The position numbers and the translations under genes were made by a program. The notes under the pieces are model-generated. The model did no database searches. It was not told the origin of the DNA and saw only the letters and a list, made by a program, of their open reading frames with translations. Shown here piece by piece: positions 33,189-41,857 of a DNA stretch of 64,000 bases; the stretch's first letter is position 1; each line of letters opens with the position of its first letter. The stretch is taken from assembly GCA_045802605.1 (NCBI GenBank), contig JBJMQS010000019.1:186001-250000 (forward strand), read 5' to 3'. The stretch comes from JBJMQS01 sp045802605 (GTDB taxonomy: Bacteria > Planctomycetota > Planctomycetia > Gemmatales > Gemmataceae).

Positions 33189-34853
33189 ATGCAACCGGAC
33201 TGGCTCAATGCGAGCGTCCAGGCTTCCCAGCTTTTCGATCAGAATCGCTTCGATGAGGCGGCTGCCCTGGCGGAAGGCGCCCTTCGGCAAAACCCAGATG
33301 CCGCCATGGCGATGCAGGTATTGGGCTTCATCGATCTGCGCAAGGGCCGCATCTATGAATCGCTGGCCAAGTTAACCCGCGCTGCCGAGTTGCGCCCGGA
33401 TTTCAATGTGTCGCACAATGGGCTGGGCTGCTGTTATTACCGCCTGGGTGATCTTGAAAAGGCGCGATACCACTTTGATCGTGCCCTGATCCTGCAACCG
33501 GTCTATCCGATCTGCCACTTTAGCCGCGCTGAAATCATGCTCAAGGAAGGCAATTTCAAAGACGGCTGGGTTGAATACGAATGGCGATGGACGAGCGGCC
33601 TCGTGCGTGGCCCCGAGATTCCTCGCCCGCGCTGGGACGGCTCACCGCTCAATGGCCGCTCGATCCTCATTCACTCCGAGCAAGGCGTCGGCGACGTGCT
33701 GATGATCATCCGCCTGTTGCCGATCTTGAAGAAGATGGGCGGCCGCGTTGTCTTCGCATGTCATAAGCCTTTGAAGGCTTTGCTGGAACATGACAAGTCC
33801 GTGGATCGTTGGTTCCCGATCGATGAGCCGGCCAACATCGATTTCGAAATATATTCGCCGATCATGTGCCTCCCGGGTCTGCTCAACATCAACGAGCAGA
33901 ATCTTCCCAAGGAAGTGCCGTACGTTCACGCCGACCCCGAGCGCATCAAAAAGTGGAAGCCGAAGATTGACGAGATCGGCGGGTTCAAGGTCGGCACCTG
34001 TTGGCAAGGCAGCCCGACCTTTGAAGGCGATCAATTTCGCTCCATCCCGCTCAAGAACTACGTGCCCTTCTCTAAGGTGCCGGGCGTGCAGCTCATCAGT
34101 TTGCAAAAAGGCACGGGCGAGGAACAAATCGATCAGTTGCGCAACGAGATGAAGGTGCACGTCATTCCTGACCTCGATCAGGAAGGCGCGTTCCTCGACA
34201 CCGCGGCCATCATGCACAACTTGGATTTGATCATCACTTCCGATACCTCGGTCGCGCATCTGGCCGGCTGCTTGGGTCGGCCCGTCTGGATGATGGTCTC
34301 GACCGGTTGCGACTGGCGCTGGGGCCAGGACCGCAGCGATTCGTACTGGTATCCGACCATGCGCATCTTCCGTCAGAAGAAACTGCAGGATTGGGGGCCC
34401 GTCTTCGCCGAAGTCGCCGCGGCCCTGGCGGAGCGCGTCGCCGGCAAGCAAACGATCACCACCAAACCGGAAACAACGGTCGAAGTGCCAGTGTCCGCAG
34501 GCGAGTTGCTCGACAAGATCTCCATCCTGGAGATCAAGAGCGAGCGAATCAAAGACGCCGCGAAGCTCGAGAATGTCAATCACGAACTCGCAGCTTTGCG
34601 GCGAGCTCTGAAAGAGCGGGTGCCTGATAGCTCGGGCTTGGACAAACTGGCGGCCGACCTCAAAGACGTGAATCAAAAGCTCTGGGAAATCGAAGACGAT
34701 ATCCGCATCTGTGAGAAAAAAGGCGATTTCTCGCAAAAGTTCGTCGATCTAGCCCGTTCGGTCTACCAGCAGAACGATCGCCGGTCCGCCATCAAGCGGC
34801 AGATCAATGATCTGCTTGGCTCCTCAATCGTAGAAGAAAAGTCCTACGCGTAA
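33189..34853 (+). CDS. TPR plus glycosyltransferase-fold plus DUF6165 fusion protein
   Basis: The start is the ATG at 33189, 8 bases after GAGG; a GTG at 33180 is in frame. The protein is 554 residues. TPR units cover about residues 10-120 (QASQLFDQNRFDEAAALAEG and ARYHFDRALILQP). The centre (about 150-410) has a Rossmann-like fold ending in IITSDTSVAHLAGCLGRPVW, resembling the heptosyltransferase/GT9 NTS-x-x-HLA motif. The C-terminus carries DUF6165, with SAGELLDKISILEIKSERI near 440-458. It may modify surface glycans; substrate unknown. It is flanked by two copies of the same palindrome. Confidence 0.8.
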   Translation: MQPDWLNASVQASQLFDQNRFDEAAALAEGALRQNPDAAMAMQVLGFIDLRKGRIYESLAKLTRAAELRPDFNVSHNGLGCCYYRLGDLEKARYHFDRALILQPVYPICHFSRAEIMLKEGNFKDGWVEYEWRWTSGLVRGPEIPRPRWDGSPLNGRSILIHSEQGVGDVLMIIRLLPILKKMGGRVVFACHKPLKALLEHDKSVDRWFPIDEPANIDFEIYSPIMCLPGLLNINEQNLPKEVPYVHADPERIKKWKPKIDEIGGFKVGTCWQGSPTFEGDQFRSIPLKNYVPFSKVPGVQLISLQKGTGEEQIDQLRNEMKVHVIPDLDQEGAFLDTAAIMHNLDLIITSDTSVAHLAGCLGRPVWMMVSTGCDWRWGQDRSDSYWYPTMRIFRQKKLQDWGPVFAEVAAALAERVAGKQTITTKPETTVEVPVSAGELLDKISILEIKSERIKDAAKLENVNHELAALRRALKERVPDSSGLDKLAADLKDVNQKLWEIEDDIRICEKKGDFSQKFVDLARSVYQQNDRRSAIKRQINDLLGSSIVEEKSYA

Positions 34854-34860
34854 GCCGGAA

Positions 34861-34955
34861 GAGTTAACCGCAGAGACGCAGAGAACACAGAGGAAATACC
34901 GAGAAGAAGTCTTCTCTGTCTTTCTCTGCGCCCTCTGCGTCTCTGCGGTTAACTC
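34861..34955. repeat. Palindrome, CCGCAGAGACGCAGAG type
   Basis: 34861-34893 (GAGTTAACCGCAGAGACGCA and onward) pairs with 34924-34955. It is related in sequence to the palindrome at 33074-33143. It fills the gap between the TPR-glycosyltransferase gene and ahcY. Confidence 0.85.
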
Positions 34956-35017
34956 TTTGCCTTCCATTCCCTAAAATGACTTCCACGCAAGACGACCTTC
35001 CGCATTTGGAGCGATTC

Positions 35018-36370
35018 ATGGCCACTGCGACGCAATCGGCGCCTAAGTTCGACGTCAAAGACATTAAGCTCGCTCCCGCGGGCAAAAAGCGCATCCTCTG
35101 GGCCGACCGCGATATGCCGGTCTTGGCCGAGATTCGCAAGCGGTTCGAAAAGGAAAAGCCGCTCGCTGGTATTCGCATGGCCGCTTGCCTGCACGTTACC
35201 GCCGAGACGGCCAACTTGGCACGCACGCTCAAAGCCGGTGGCGCCGACCTGGTACTGATCGCTTCCAATCCGCTATCCACCCAGGATGAAGTCGCCGCCA
35301 GCATCGTGCATGACTTCGGCATCTCGGTTTATGCCGTTCACGGCGAAGACACTGAGACCTACTACAAGCACGTTGCGATGGCGCTCGAGCACGAGCCGAA
35401 CGTCACCATGGATGACGGTGCTGACCTGGTCAGCTCAATGGTGTTCATTGCTCTTGATCGTCTGGATGATGTGCACGCTCAGGTGCGTCAATGGGCCGCC
35501 AAATTCAGCCCGGCCGAACGAGCGAACCGGTTCGCCAATGTCATCGGCTCAATGGAAGAGACCACGACCGGCGTCATTCGGCTCCGCGCCATGCAAAAAG
35601 ACGGCGTTCTCAAGTTCCCGGTCATCGCCGTGAACGATGCCAAGACCAAGCACATGTTCGACAACCGCTACGGCACCGGCCAAAGCACGATTGACGGGAT
35701 CATTCGCGCAACTAATCAATTGCTGGCGGGCCGCAAGATGGTCGTCGCTGGCTACGGCTGGTGTGGCAAAGGCGTCGCAAGCCGGGCCCGGGGCCTGGGT
35801 GCCCAAATCATCGTCACCGAGGTCGAACCGATCGCTGCACTCGAAGCCGCGATGGACGGCTTCAGTGTCATGCCGATGGAACAGGCCGCCAAGATCGGCG
35901 ACGTGTTCGTGACCGTCACCGGCAACAAACACGTGATTCGCAAAGAGCACTTCGCCGCCATGAAAGACGGCGCGGTAGTTTGCAACAGCGGCCATTTCGA
36001 CATCGAGGTGGATCTGGTCGGCCTGAAAGCCGAGTCGAAAGAGGTGATCGCAGATGCCCGGCCCCAAGTGGACGAATTCAAGCTCAAGAACGGCAAGTCG
36101 ATCTTCGTTTTGGGCCAAGGCCGGCTCGTGAATCTCGCGATGGCTGAGGGCCACCCGGCCAGTGTCATGGACATGAGCTTTGCGACCCAGGCACTCAGCA
36201 CCGAGTACTGCGTCCGCAAGAAAGGCCAACTCGGCAACGCCGTGCACGACGTGCCGGTGGAGATCGAGCAGATGGTCGCCGCGGCCAAGTTGGCGTCGAT
36301 GGGCATCAACATCGACACGTTAACCAAGGAACAACAGGCCTACCTCAGCGGCTGGGAACACGGCACCTAA
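35018..36370 (+). CDS. ahcY: Adenosylhomocysteinase
   Basis: The start is the ATG at 35018, preceded by GGAG at a good distance; a longer frame from 34976 exists. The protein is 450 residues. It reversibly splits S-adenosylhomocysteine into adenosine and homocysteine. Signatures: LHVTAETANLARTLKAGGAD near residue 55, NPLSTQDEVAA, TMDDGADLVSSM, TTGVIRL, GYGWCGKGVASRARGLGAQI (NAD binding) and GHFDIEVDL. It should be cytosolic. It lies alone after a palindrome; no SAH riboswitch was seen in the leader. Confidence 0.96.
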   Translation: MATATQSAPKFDVKDIKLAPAGKKRILWADRDMPVLAEIRKRFEKEKPLAGIRMAACLHVTAETANLARTLKAGGADLVLIASNPLSTQDEVAASIVHDFGISVYAVHGEDTETYYKHVAMALEHEPNVTMDDGADLVSSMVFIALDRLDDVHAQVRQWAAKFSPAERANRFANVIGSMEETTTGVIRLRAMQKDGVLKFPVIAVNDAKTKHMFDNRYGTGQSTIDGIIRATNQLLAGRKMVVAGYGWCGKGVASRARGLGAQIIVTEVEPIAALEAAMDGFSVMPMEQAAKIGDVFVTVTGNKHVIRKEHFAAMKDGAVVCNSGHFDIEVDLVGLKAESKEVIADARPQVDEFKLKNGKSIFVLGQGRLVNLAMAEGHPASVMDMSFATQALSTEYCVRKKGQLGNAVHDVPVEIEQMVAAAKLASMGINIDTLTKEQQAYLSGWEHGT

Positions 36371-36422
36371 TTGTAGTCCGGTCGCTCCGCGACGGGCGCG
36401 TTGCGGAGCAACGCACTACAAT
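36370..36422. repeat. Hairpin, TTGTAGT/ACTACAA arms
   Basis: 36370-36393 pairs with 36400-36422 with a few mismatches; the arms include TTGTAGT and GTCGCTCCGCGAC and the loop is 6 bases. It begins at the ahcY stop (36370) and ends 12 bases before the glutathione peroxidase ATG. Confidence 0.75.
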
Positions 36423-36433
36423 CGGAGATCAAC

Positions 36434-36994
36434 ATGAGCAAGCGACTGGTTACGCTATTATTTTCTGCGTTGTTACTCGGCACTGCCTTCGCGGCCGACA
36501 AAGGAGATCAGCCAATGTCCGCTCTGGCGTTCAAGATGAAAGACATCGACGGCAAGGACGTGGACCTGAGCCAATACAAGGGCAAGGTCCTAATGTTCGT
36601 CAACGTCGCGTCGCAGTGCGGCTACACAAAGCAATACACCGGCATGGAAGCGATCTACGAAAAGTACAAGGACAAAGGCTTTGTGCTCATCGGCGTGCCG
36701 GCGAATAACTTCGGCAAACAGGAGCCGGGCAACGAAAAGGAAATCAAAGAGTTTTGCTCCACAAAATACAAAGTCACGTTTCCCATGATGTCGAAGGTAT
36801 CGGTCAAAGGCGACGATATCACGCCGCTTTACCAGTATCTCACGACGCACGCGCCCGAAAAGGGTGCGGTGTCGTGGAATTTCGAGAAGTTTCTGGTTAA
36901 CAAAAAAGGCGAAATTGTGGGCCGCTACAAGTCGAAAGTCGAGCCCGAGAGCAAGGAGCTGACGGAGACTATCGAAGCTGAATTGGCGAAATAG
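36434..36994 (+). CDS. Glutathione-peroxidase-family protein, secreted
   Basis: The start is the ATG at 36434; it gives the signal peptide MSKRLVTLLFSALLLGTAFA. The protein is 186 residues. The thioredoxin-fold core has NVASQCGYTKQYTGMEAIY with the peroxidatic Cys62, PANNFGKQEPG with the conserved Gln, and the WNFEKFLVNKKGEIVGRYK strand. Cys replaces the selenocysteine of some homologues. It reduces peroxides, more likely with thioredoxin than glutathione. Export to the periplasm is inferred from the signal peptide. Confidence 0.9.
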   Translation: MSKRLVTLLFSALLLGTAFAADKGDQPMSALAFKMKDIDGKDVDLSQYKGKVLMFVNVASQCGYTKQYTGMEAIYEKYKDKGFVLIGVPANNFGKQEPGNEKEIKEFCSTKYKVTFPMMSKVSVKGDDITPLYQYLTTHAPEKGAVSWNFEKFLVNKKGEIVGRYKSKVEPESKELTETIEAELAK

Positions 36995-37000
36995 GGTTCG

Positions 37001-37028
37001 TTTACCTTTCGCCCGAAAAACCTATCGT
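37001..37028 (+). promoter_or_regulatory. Possible sigma70-type promoter of the nuo operon
   Basis: TTTACC at 37001-37006 and TATCGT at 37023-37028 are separated by 16 bases and lie about 60 bases upstream of nuoA. Each matches four of six consensus bases. The evidence is weak and the call is tentative. Confidence 0.25.
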
Positions 37029-37087
37029 AATCAGTGATTGCGGATCGGCCCGCCGCCGAGTTCGGGCCTGTTTGACTTGGATGTCCT

Positions 37088-37510
37088 GTGCCAATCCAGA
37101 CTCCCGCGGGTTTCGAAGCGCCGTTTGATCTGTCGGTGTATTACCCGATTCTGATGTATCTTGCGGTGATTCTGCTTTTCGCCGGCGGCACATTGTTGGG
37201 CTCCCGCTTCATCGGGCCACGAAAAAGTACGGCCGTGAAGCTCATGCCCTACGAATCGGGCATGGACCCGATCGGCGATGCTCGCCAGCAATTCGACGTG
37301 AAATTCTACCTGATCGCGATTCTGTTTCTGGTGTTCGATGTCGAATTGCTCTTCCTCTATCCGTGGGCCGCACTGGCCTATCGTGAAGGCGAAGCCCTCT
37401 GGCGCGAGACGTTTGGGCGGCTGGTCTTCTGGGAAGTGCTGATCTTTATTGCATCGCTAGCCATCGCCTACATTTACGCTTGGCGCAAAGGGGTGTTTGC
37501 GTGGCGCTAG
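37088..37510 (+). CDS. nuoA: NADH-quinone oxidoreductase subunit A
   Basis: A 140-residue membrane subunit starting at GTG (37088), because the ATG at 37081 is out of frame. Three transmembrane helices (YYPILMYLAVILLFAGGTLL, FYLIAILFLVFDVELLFLYP, VLIFIASLAIAYIYAW) and the loop MPYESGMDPIGDARQQFDVK match NuoA. It is part of the quinone-site region of the membrane arm. It opens the 14-gene complex I operon and overlaps nuoB by 10 bases. Confidence 0.95.
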   Translation: MPIQTPAGFEAPFDLSVYYPILMYLAVILLFAGGTLLGSRFIGPRKSTAVKLMPYESGMDPIGDARQQFDVKFYLIAILFLVFDVELLFLYPWAALAYREGEALWRETFGRLVFWEVLIFIASLAIAYIYAWRKGVFAWR

Positions 37511-38082
37511 GCTTCGGCGACTTCATGATTGCTCCTTTGGACTGGGTGGCCAATTACGCCCGGGCCAACAGCCTGTGGCCCATGCCGTTCGCCACCGCCT
37601 GCTGCGGCATCGAGTTGATGGCGACTGCCGCGAGCCGCCACGACCTGGCCCGCTTCGGCTCCGAAGTCATGCGCTTCAGCCCGCGGCAGTGCGACCTCAT
37701 GATCGTTGCCGGCCGTGTGGTGATGAAGATCGTGCCGGTGCTGCAGCGCATTTGGCAACAGATGCCTGAGCCGAAGTGGTGCATCTCGATGGGTGCCTGT
37801 GCGTCGTCAGGCGGCGTGTTCGACACCTACTCCGTTGTGCAGGGCATCGATCGGTTCATTCCGGTCGATATCTATGTGCCGGGTTGTCCGCCACGACCAG
37901 AGCAGTTGATCCGCTCCATCATCGACCTGCAGGACAAAATCAAGAAGACCGGCACCATGCTCGGCAGCGAATTTCCAAAGCGCAACCGGCCGGAAGGCCC
38001 GCGACCGCTCAATGAGATGTTGCCCGACGAAGACCGCATCGTTAGCCCGGCCAATACGGTCTCAGCAACTCGCCAGCAGTAG
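37501..38082 (+). CDS. nuoB: NADH-quinone oxidoreductase subunit B
   Basis: The start is the GTG at 37501, which gives a family-length N-terminus (MALGFGDFMIAPLDWVANYA, then ARANSLWPM); a GTG/ATG at 37525 is possible. The protein is 193 residues. It carries the N2 cluster next to quinone: the paired Cys in FATACCGIELMA, Cys in SMGACASSGG and Cys in VPGCPPRPEQL. The C-terminal 40 residues are an extra tail. Overlaps nuoA by 10 bases. Confidence 0.96.
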   Translation: MALGFGDFMIAPLDWVANYARANSLWPMPFATACCGIELMATAASRHDLARFGSEVMRFSPRQCDLMIVAGRVVMKIVPVLQRIWQQMPEPKWCISMGACASSGGVFDTYSVVQGIDRFIPVDIYVPGCPPRPEQLIRSIIDLQDKIKKTGTMLGSEFPKRNRPEGPRPLNEMLPDEDRIVSPANTVSATRQQ

Positions 38083-38091
38083 GAGCTTTGC

Positions 38092-38586
38092 ATGCCGGCC
38101 GACGATGTCCTCCGCGAGCATTTGGGTCCGGGCTCCTTCAGCTCGTCGAACTTTCGCGACAATCACCGCATCATCATCGGTGTCGATCAGATATTTGAAG
38201 CCCTTAAGACACTCAAGGAGCATGGCGGTTTCGACCTGCTCGTGGATATCACCGCGGTCGATTACCTGCACTATCCCGACGCAACTGATCGCTACGGTGT
38301 CGTGTACTGTCTAGCCAATACCCGGACGGCCGAACGCATCGTGGTGAAAACGTTTGTCAACGATCCGGATCCCTCGGTGCCGAGCGTCTATCCGCTGTGG
38401 CCCGGAGCGGACTGGATGGAACGCGAAGTGTTCGACATGTTCGGCATCGACTTCCCCGGTCACCCAGACCTGCGGCGAATCTTGATGCCCGACACCTTCG
38501 AAGGGCATCCATTGCGCAAGGATTATCCGCTGCGCGGTTACGGCGAACGGCACAATCTTCCCGTCCTCACTCGATCGGAAGGCTAA
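38092..38586 (+). CDS. nuoC: NADH-quinone oxidoreductase subunit C
   Basis: A 164-residue peripheral subunit. The core FDLLVDITAVDYLHYPD and the C-terminal GADWMEREVFDMFGIDFPGH, with HPLRKDYPLRGYGE, match the 30-kDa subunit. It joins NuoB and NuoD in the hydrophilic arm. It is separate from nuoD rather than fused, starts after GGAG, and ends 3 bases before nuoD. Confidence 0.96.
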   Translation: MPADDVLREHLGPGSFSSSNFRDNHRIIIGVDQIFEALKTLKEHGGFDLLVDITAVDYLHYPDATDRYGVVYCLANTRTAERIVVKTFVNDPDPSVPSVYPLWPGADWMEREVFDMFGIDFPGHPDLRRILMPDTFEGHPLRKDYPLRGYGERHNLPVLTRSEG

Positions 38587-38589
38587 GCG

Positions 38590-39816
38590 ATGCCACTCGA
38601 GTTGATGGACAAAGTGCTCGAAGATATCCCAGGGGCGGACAAAGAATATCTTTGGACGCTCAACTTTGGACCGCAACACCCCGCCACGCACACCACCTTC
38701 CGCATCGTGCTCACGCTCGACGGCGAAAACGTCGTCCGGGCTGTGCCTGACATCGGGTTCCTGCATTCTGGATTTGAGAAGCTTGGCGAAGACCTCGATT
38801 TCAATCAGTATGTCACGATCGTCGATCGGATGAATTACGTTTCGCCCATCGCGAACGAAGTGGCCTGGTTCGAGAGCGTCGAAAAGCTGCTGGGAATTCA
38901 CATCACCCCGCGTTGCCAATACATCCGCGTGATCATGGCCGAGTTGGCTCGCATCAGCGACCATCTGCTTTGCTGTGGGGCGGCCGGGCTCGATCTCGGC
39001 GCGTTCACAGCGTTTCTCTATGCCTTCAACGAGCGTGAGAAGCTTTACGACATTTTTGAAACGGCTTCGGGCCAGCGATTTCACCCCAGCTATTTCCGCG
39101 TCGGCGGAGTAATGGCCGACGTCAATGAGGACTACATTCGCAAGGTCCGCGACTTTGTGAAAACCTTCCCGCGCGCTCACGCGGATGTGACGCGCTTGCT
39201 CAACCGCAACCGCATCTTCATTGAGCGCACCAAAGGCATCGGCGTGCTGTCAAAGGAAGATGCGATCGCCACGAGCTGCACGGGCCCCATGGCGCGGGCC
39301 TCCGGTGTCGTCCGCGACGTCCGCAAGGACGATCCGTATCTCGTGTACAAGGATCTCGACTTCCAAGTGATTTGTGCCGAGGAAGGAGATTGCTACGCTC
39401 GCTACCTGGTGCGAATGGACGAGATGCTGGAGAGCTTGAAGATTGTTCATCAGTGCATCGAGAACCTTCCGTCGGGGCCGGTCAATGTCGATCTCGAAGG
39501 CAAGGCCGTGATCCCCGACAAAATGGCGACGTATCGCTCAATCGAGGGATTGATCCAGCACTTCGAACTCGTGATGCCGAACCGCCAATGGAACACTCCG
39601 CTCGAGGAGATTTACGCGCCGACGGAAGCGCCGGTCGGCGAGCTTGGCTTTTACGTCGTCGGCGACGGGTCCGGCAAATCGTACCGCTGCCGGACCCGGC
39701 CACCAGGCTTTATCCATTTCGCGACGTTTCCCCAATTGATCGCCGGCCACCAGATTTCAGATGTCGTCGCGATCCTGGGCTCCATGCAATTGATCGCGGC
39801 TGAGGTGGATCGGTAA
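38590..39816 (+). CDS. nuoD: NADH-quinone oxidoreductase subunit D
   Basis: A 408-residue 49-kDa-type subunit. LNFGPQHPATHTTFRIVLTL near the N-terminus (residues about 24-43), HSGFEKLGE and CRTRPPGFIHF near the C-terminus match the family and bring the quinone-binding histidine and the Asp/Tyr region together. It contacts NuoB at the quinone cavity. nuoE follows after 12 bases. Confidence 0.97.
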   Translation: MPLELMDKVLEDIPGADKEYLWTLNFGPQHPATHTTFRIVLTLDGENVVRAVPDIGFLHSGFEKLGEDLDFNQYVTIVDRMNYVSPIANEVAWFESVEKLLGIHITPRCQYIRVIMAELARISDHLLCCGAAGLDLGAFTAFLYAFNEREKLYDIFETASGQRFHPSYFRVGGVMADVNEDYIRKVRDFVKTFPRAHADVTRLLNRNRIFIERTKGIGVLSKEDAIATSCTGPMARASGVVRDVRKDDPYLVYKDLDFQVICAEEGDCYARYLVRMDEMLESLKIVHQCIENLPSGPVNVDLEGKAVIPDKMATYRSIEGLIQHFELVMPNRQWNTPLEEIYAPTEAPVGELGFYVVGDGSGKSYRCRTRPPGFIHFATFPQLIAGHQISDVVAILGSMQLIAAEVDR

Positions 39817-39828
39817 CAAAGGACACGC

Positions 39829-40314
39829 ATGCGCTTCATCGATGACGAGCTCAAAAATGCGATTCTCGATTTGTTGCCGCGCTATCCGAACAAGCAGGCC
39901 GTGACGCTCCCCGCGCTCCATCTGGTGCAGGACAAACATCGTCACGTGCCCCTCGATGCCATCCGCGATATTGCCAAGCTTCTAGATTTGGCCCCGGCAG
40001 AAGTGCAAGACACGATGACCTTCTATGGCTTCTTCCGCGATGAGAAAAATCCGCTGGGCAAGAACCGGTTGTGGGTTTGTCGCAGTCTCGCGTGCATGCT
40101 GCGCGGCTCCGACGATTTGACTGCTCACTTGTGCGACAAGCTCGGCGTCAAGGTCGGTGGCACGACGCCGGACCAAGCAATCACGCTTGAAACAGCCGAG
40201 TGCATCGGTGCATGCGAAGGTGCCCCGTGCGTGCTCGTCAACGACGAGCACGTGATGGATGTGACTACAGCGAAGGCTGACCAGTTAGTCGGCCAATTGC
40301 GCTCCGCGCATTAA
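39829..40314 (+). CDS. nuoE: NADH-quinone oxidoreductase subunit E
   Basis: A 161-residue 24-kDa-type subunit that holds the 2Fe-2S cluster N1a. The ligands are in VCRSLACML (C-x4-C) and TAECIGACEGAPC (C-x3-C). The N-terminal helical domain (LPRYPNKQAVTLPALHLVQD) fits. It docks NuoF in the NADH module. A hairpin follows its stop. Confidence 0.95.
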   Translation: MRFIDDELKNAILDLLPRYPNKQAVTLPALHLVQDKHRHVPLDAIRDIAKLLDLAPAEVQDTMTFYGFFRDEKNPLGKNRLWVCRSLACMLRGSDDLTAHLCDKLGVKVGGTTPDQAITLETAECIGACEGAPCVLVNDEHVMDVTTAKADQLVGQLRSAH

Positions 40315-40374
40315 CGAGCCGGAAGCGTTAGCGACGGTGTATCCAAAAAATCGTCGCTGACGCTTCCGGCTCGT
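40314..40374. repeat. Hairpin between nuoE and nuoF, 22-base arms
   Basis: ACGAGCCGGAAGCGTTAGCGAC at 40314-40335 pairs with 40353-40374 nearly perfectly. The loop holds AAAAAA. The left arm begins at the nuoE stop codon. It sits inside the nuo operon and may lower read-through or protect mRNA ends; the nuoF ribosome site GAGGA follows at 40376-40380. Confidence 0.8.
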
Positions 40375-40386
40375 CGAGGAATCCTG

Positions 40387-41718
40387 ATGGCAGATACCGA
40401 ACCCGTTCTCCTGGCACGCATCGCAAAGCCCGGGAGCCATACGCTGGCGAGCTATCGAGCCGATGGTGGGTATCAGACTTTTGAAAAAGTCCTCAAGACG
40501 ATGCAGCCGGCTCAGGTCACGGATCAGGTGAAGGCGTCGGGCTTGCGTGGCCGCGGGGGTGCGGGCTTTCCGACCGGCGTAAAGTGGACGTTTCTGCCGA
40601 AGGACCATCCCGGCCCGATCTATCTGTGTGTGAATGCGGATGAGAGCGAGCCGTGCACGTTCAATAATCGCGTGCTGATGGAGAAGGACCCGCATCAGGT
40701 ACTCGAAGGCATCATGATCGCGGCGTTCGCCATTCGCGCGAAGACCGCCTATTACTACATTCGCTTTGAATATGGCGAGGGGTATCGCGCCACCCAGGCC
40801 GCGATCGATGAGCTTTACGCCGCCAAGCTCTTGGGCCAGAACATCCTCGGCACCGATTTCTCGCTCAATATCTACACGCACCGCGGGGCCGGCGCTTACA
40901 TCTGCGGTGAAGAGACCGGCCTCATCGAATCGCTCGAAGGCAAACGGGCCTGGCCGCGGATCAAGCCCCCCTTCCCGGCCATCGAAGGTGCGTTCCGCAA
41001 ACCCACCATTGTTAATAACGTTGAAACGCTTGCCTGCGTAACCCACATCATGAGCCGCGGCGTCGATTGGTTCAAATCGATGGGCGTACCGGCTGACCCG
41101 AAGAACCCGCGCGACGCCGGCAGCTACGGACCCAAGCTTTACAACCTCTCCGGACACGTCAACAAACCGGGCACGTACGAAATCCCCCTCGGCATCACCG
41201 TCCGGCAACTCATCGACCAGTATGGCGGCGGTTGCTGGAAGGGCCGTGCGATCAAAGCCGTCGTGCCCGGCGGGCTGAGCATGGGATTCATGACCGCAGC
41301 CGAACTGGACACGCCGCTCGATTTCAATGGGCCCGGCAAAGTGGGTTGTCTTGGTCTCGGCACCGGCGCGGTGACCGTGATCGACGACCAGACCAGCATG
41401 GTCGATGTGCTTTACAACACCTGCCGGTTCTATGCCCACGAATCGTGTGGCCAATGCACGCCGTGCCGCGAGGGCACTGGGTGGATGCTGAAAATTGTCG
41501 ATCGCATCCGCCGCGGCCAAGGTCGCATCGAAGATCTCGATTTGCTCCACGAAGTCGGAGATCGCATCGGCATCATGCCCGGGTCAACGATTTGCGGCCT
41601 CGCGGACGGCGCCGGCTGGCCGGTGAAAAACGCCATCAAGAAATTTCGACCAGAGTTTGAAGAGTACATCCAGAGCGGTAAGAAGTCACGCACTCCTCAG
41701 TTCGCCGGCGCACATTGA
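40387..41718 (+). CDS. nuoF: NADH-quinone oxidoreductase subunit F
   Basis: A 443-residue flavoprotein of the NADH-oxidising tip. GRGGAGFPTGVKWTF near residues 55-70 binds FMN, NADESEPCTFNNR and GAGAYICGEETGLIESLEGK match the NADH site, and ESCGQCTPCREGTGWM near 353-368 gives three ligands of the N3 4Fe-4S cluster, with a fourth in GSTICGLAD. The start follows GAGGA. The next gene is not nuoG but a lipoprotein. Confidence 0.97.
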   Translation: MADTEPVLLARIAKPGSHTLASYRADGGYQTFEKVLKTMQPAQVTDQVKASGLRGRGGAGFPTGVKWTFLPKDHPGPIYLCVNADESEPCTFNNRVLMEKDPHQVLEGIMIAAFAIRAKTAYYYIRFEYGEGYRATQAAIDELYAAKLLGQNILGTDFSLNIYTHRGAGAYICGEETGLIESLEGKRAWPRIKPPFPAIEGAFRKPTIVNNVETLACVTHIMSRGVDWFKSMGVPADPKNPRDAGSYGPKLYNLSGHVNKPGTYEIPLGITVRQLIDQYGGGCWKGRAIKAVVPGGLSMGFMTAAELDTPLDFNGPGKVGCLGLGTGAVTVIDDQTSMVDVLYNTCRFYAHESCGQCTPCREGTGWMLKIVDRIRRGQGRIEDLDLLHEVGDRIGIMPGSTICGLADGAGWPVKNAIKKFRPEFEEYIQSGKKSRTPQFAGAH

Positions 41719-41857
41719 CCAAAAACGCCGGATTCTGCTCACCAATTCTGAGATGAATGCCAAATCACGATGTTTGGCAACTTGCCTGGCTAATAGGTTT
41801 TCACCCTTGAGGTCATACAAAACCAATGAACGAATCGGCACCCGTGAGGGATTTTCG

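Noticed and set aside
33642..34736. Long open frame opposite the TPR-glycosyltransferase gene
   Set aside because: Antisense to a gene with clear domains; low-complexity, His/Asp-rich product with no motif.
34927..35017. SAH riboswitch upstream of ahcY
   Set aside because: The leader is mostly the right arm of a palindromic repeat; no pseudoknot-like core was recognised.
40285..41550. Long open frame opposite nuoF
   Set aside because: It runs 421 codons antisense to nuoF, has no family-like motif, and its composition follows from GC-rich codons in the real gene.
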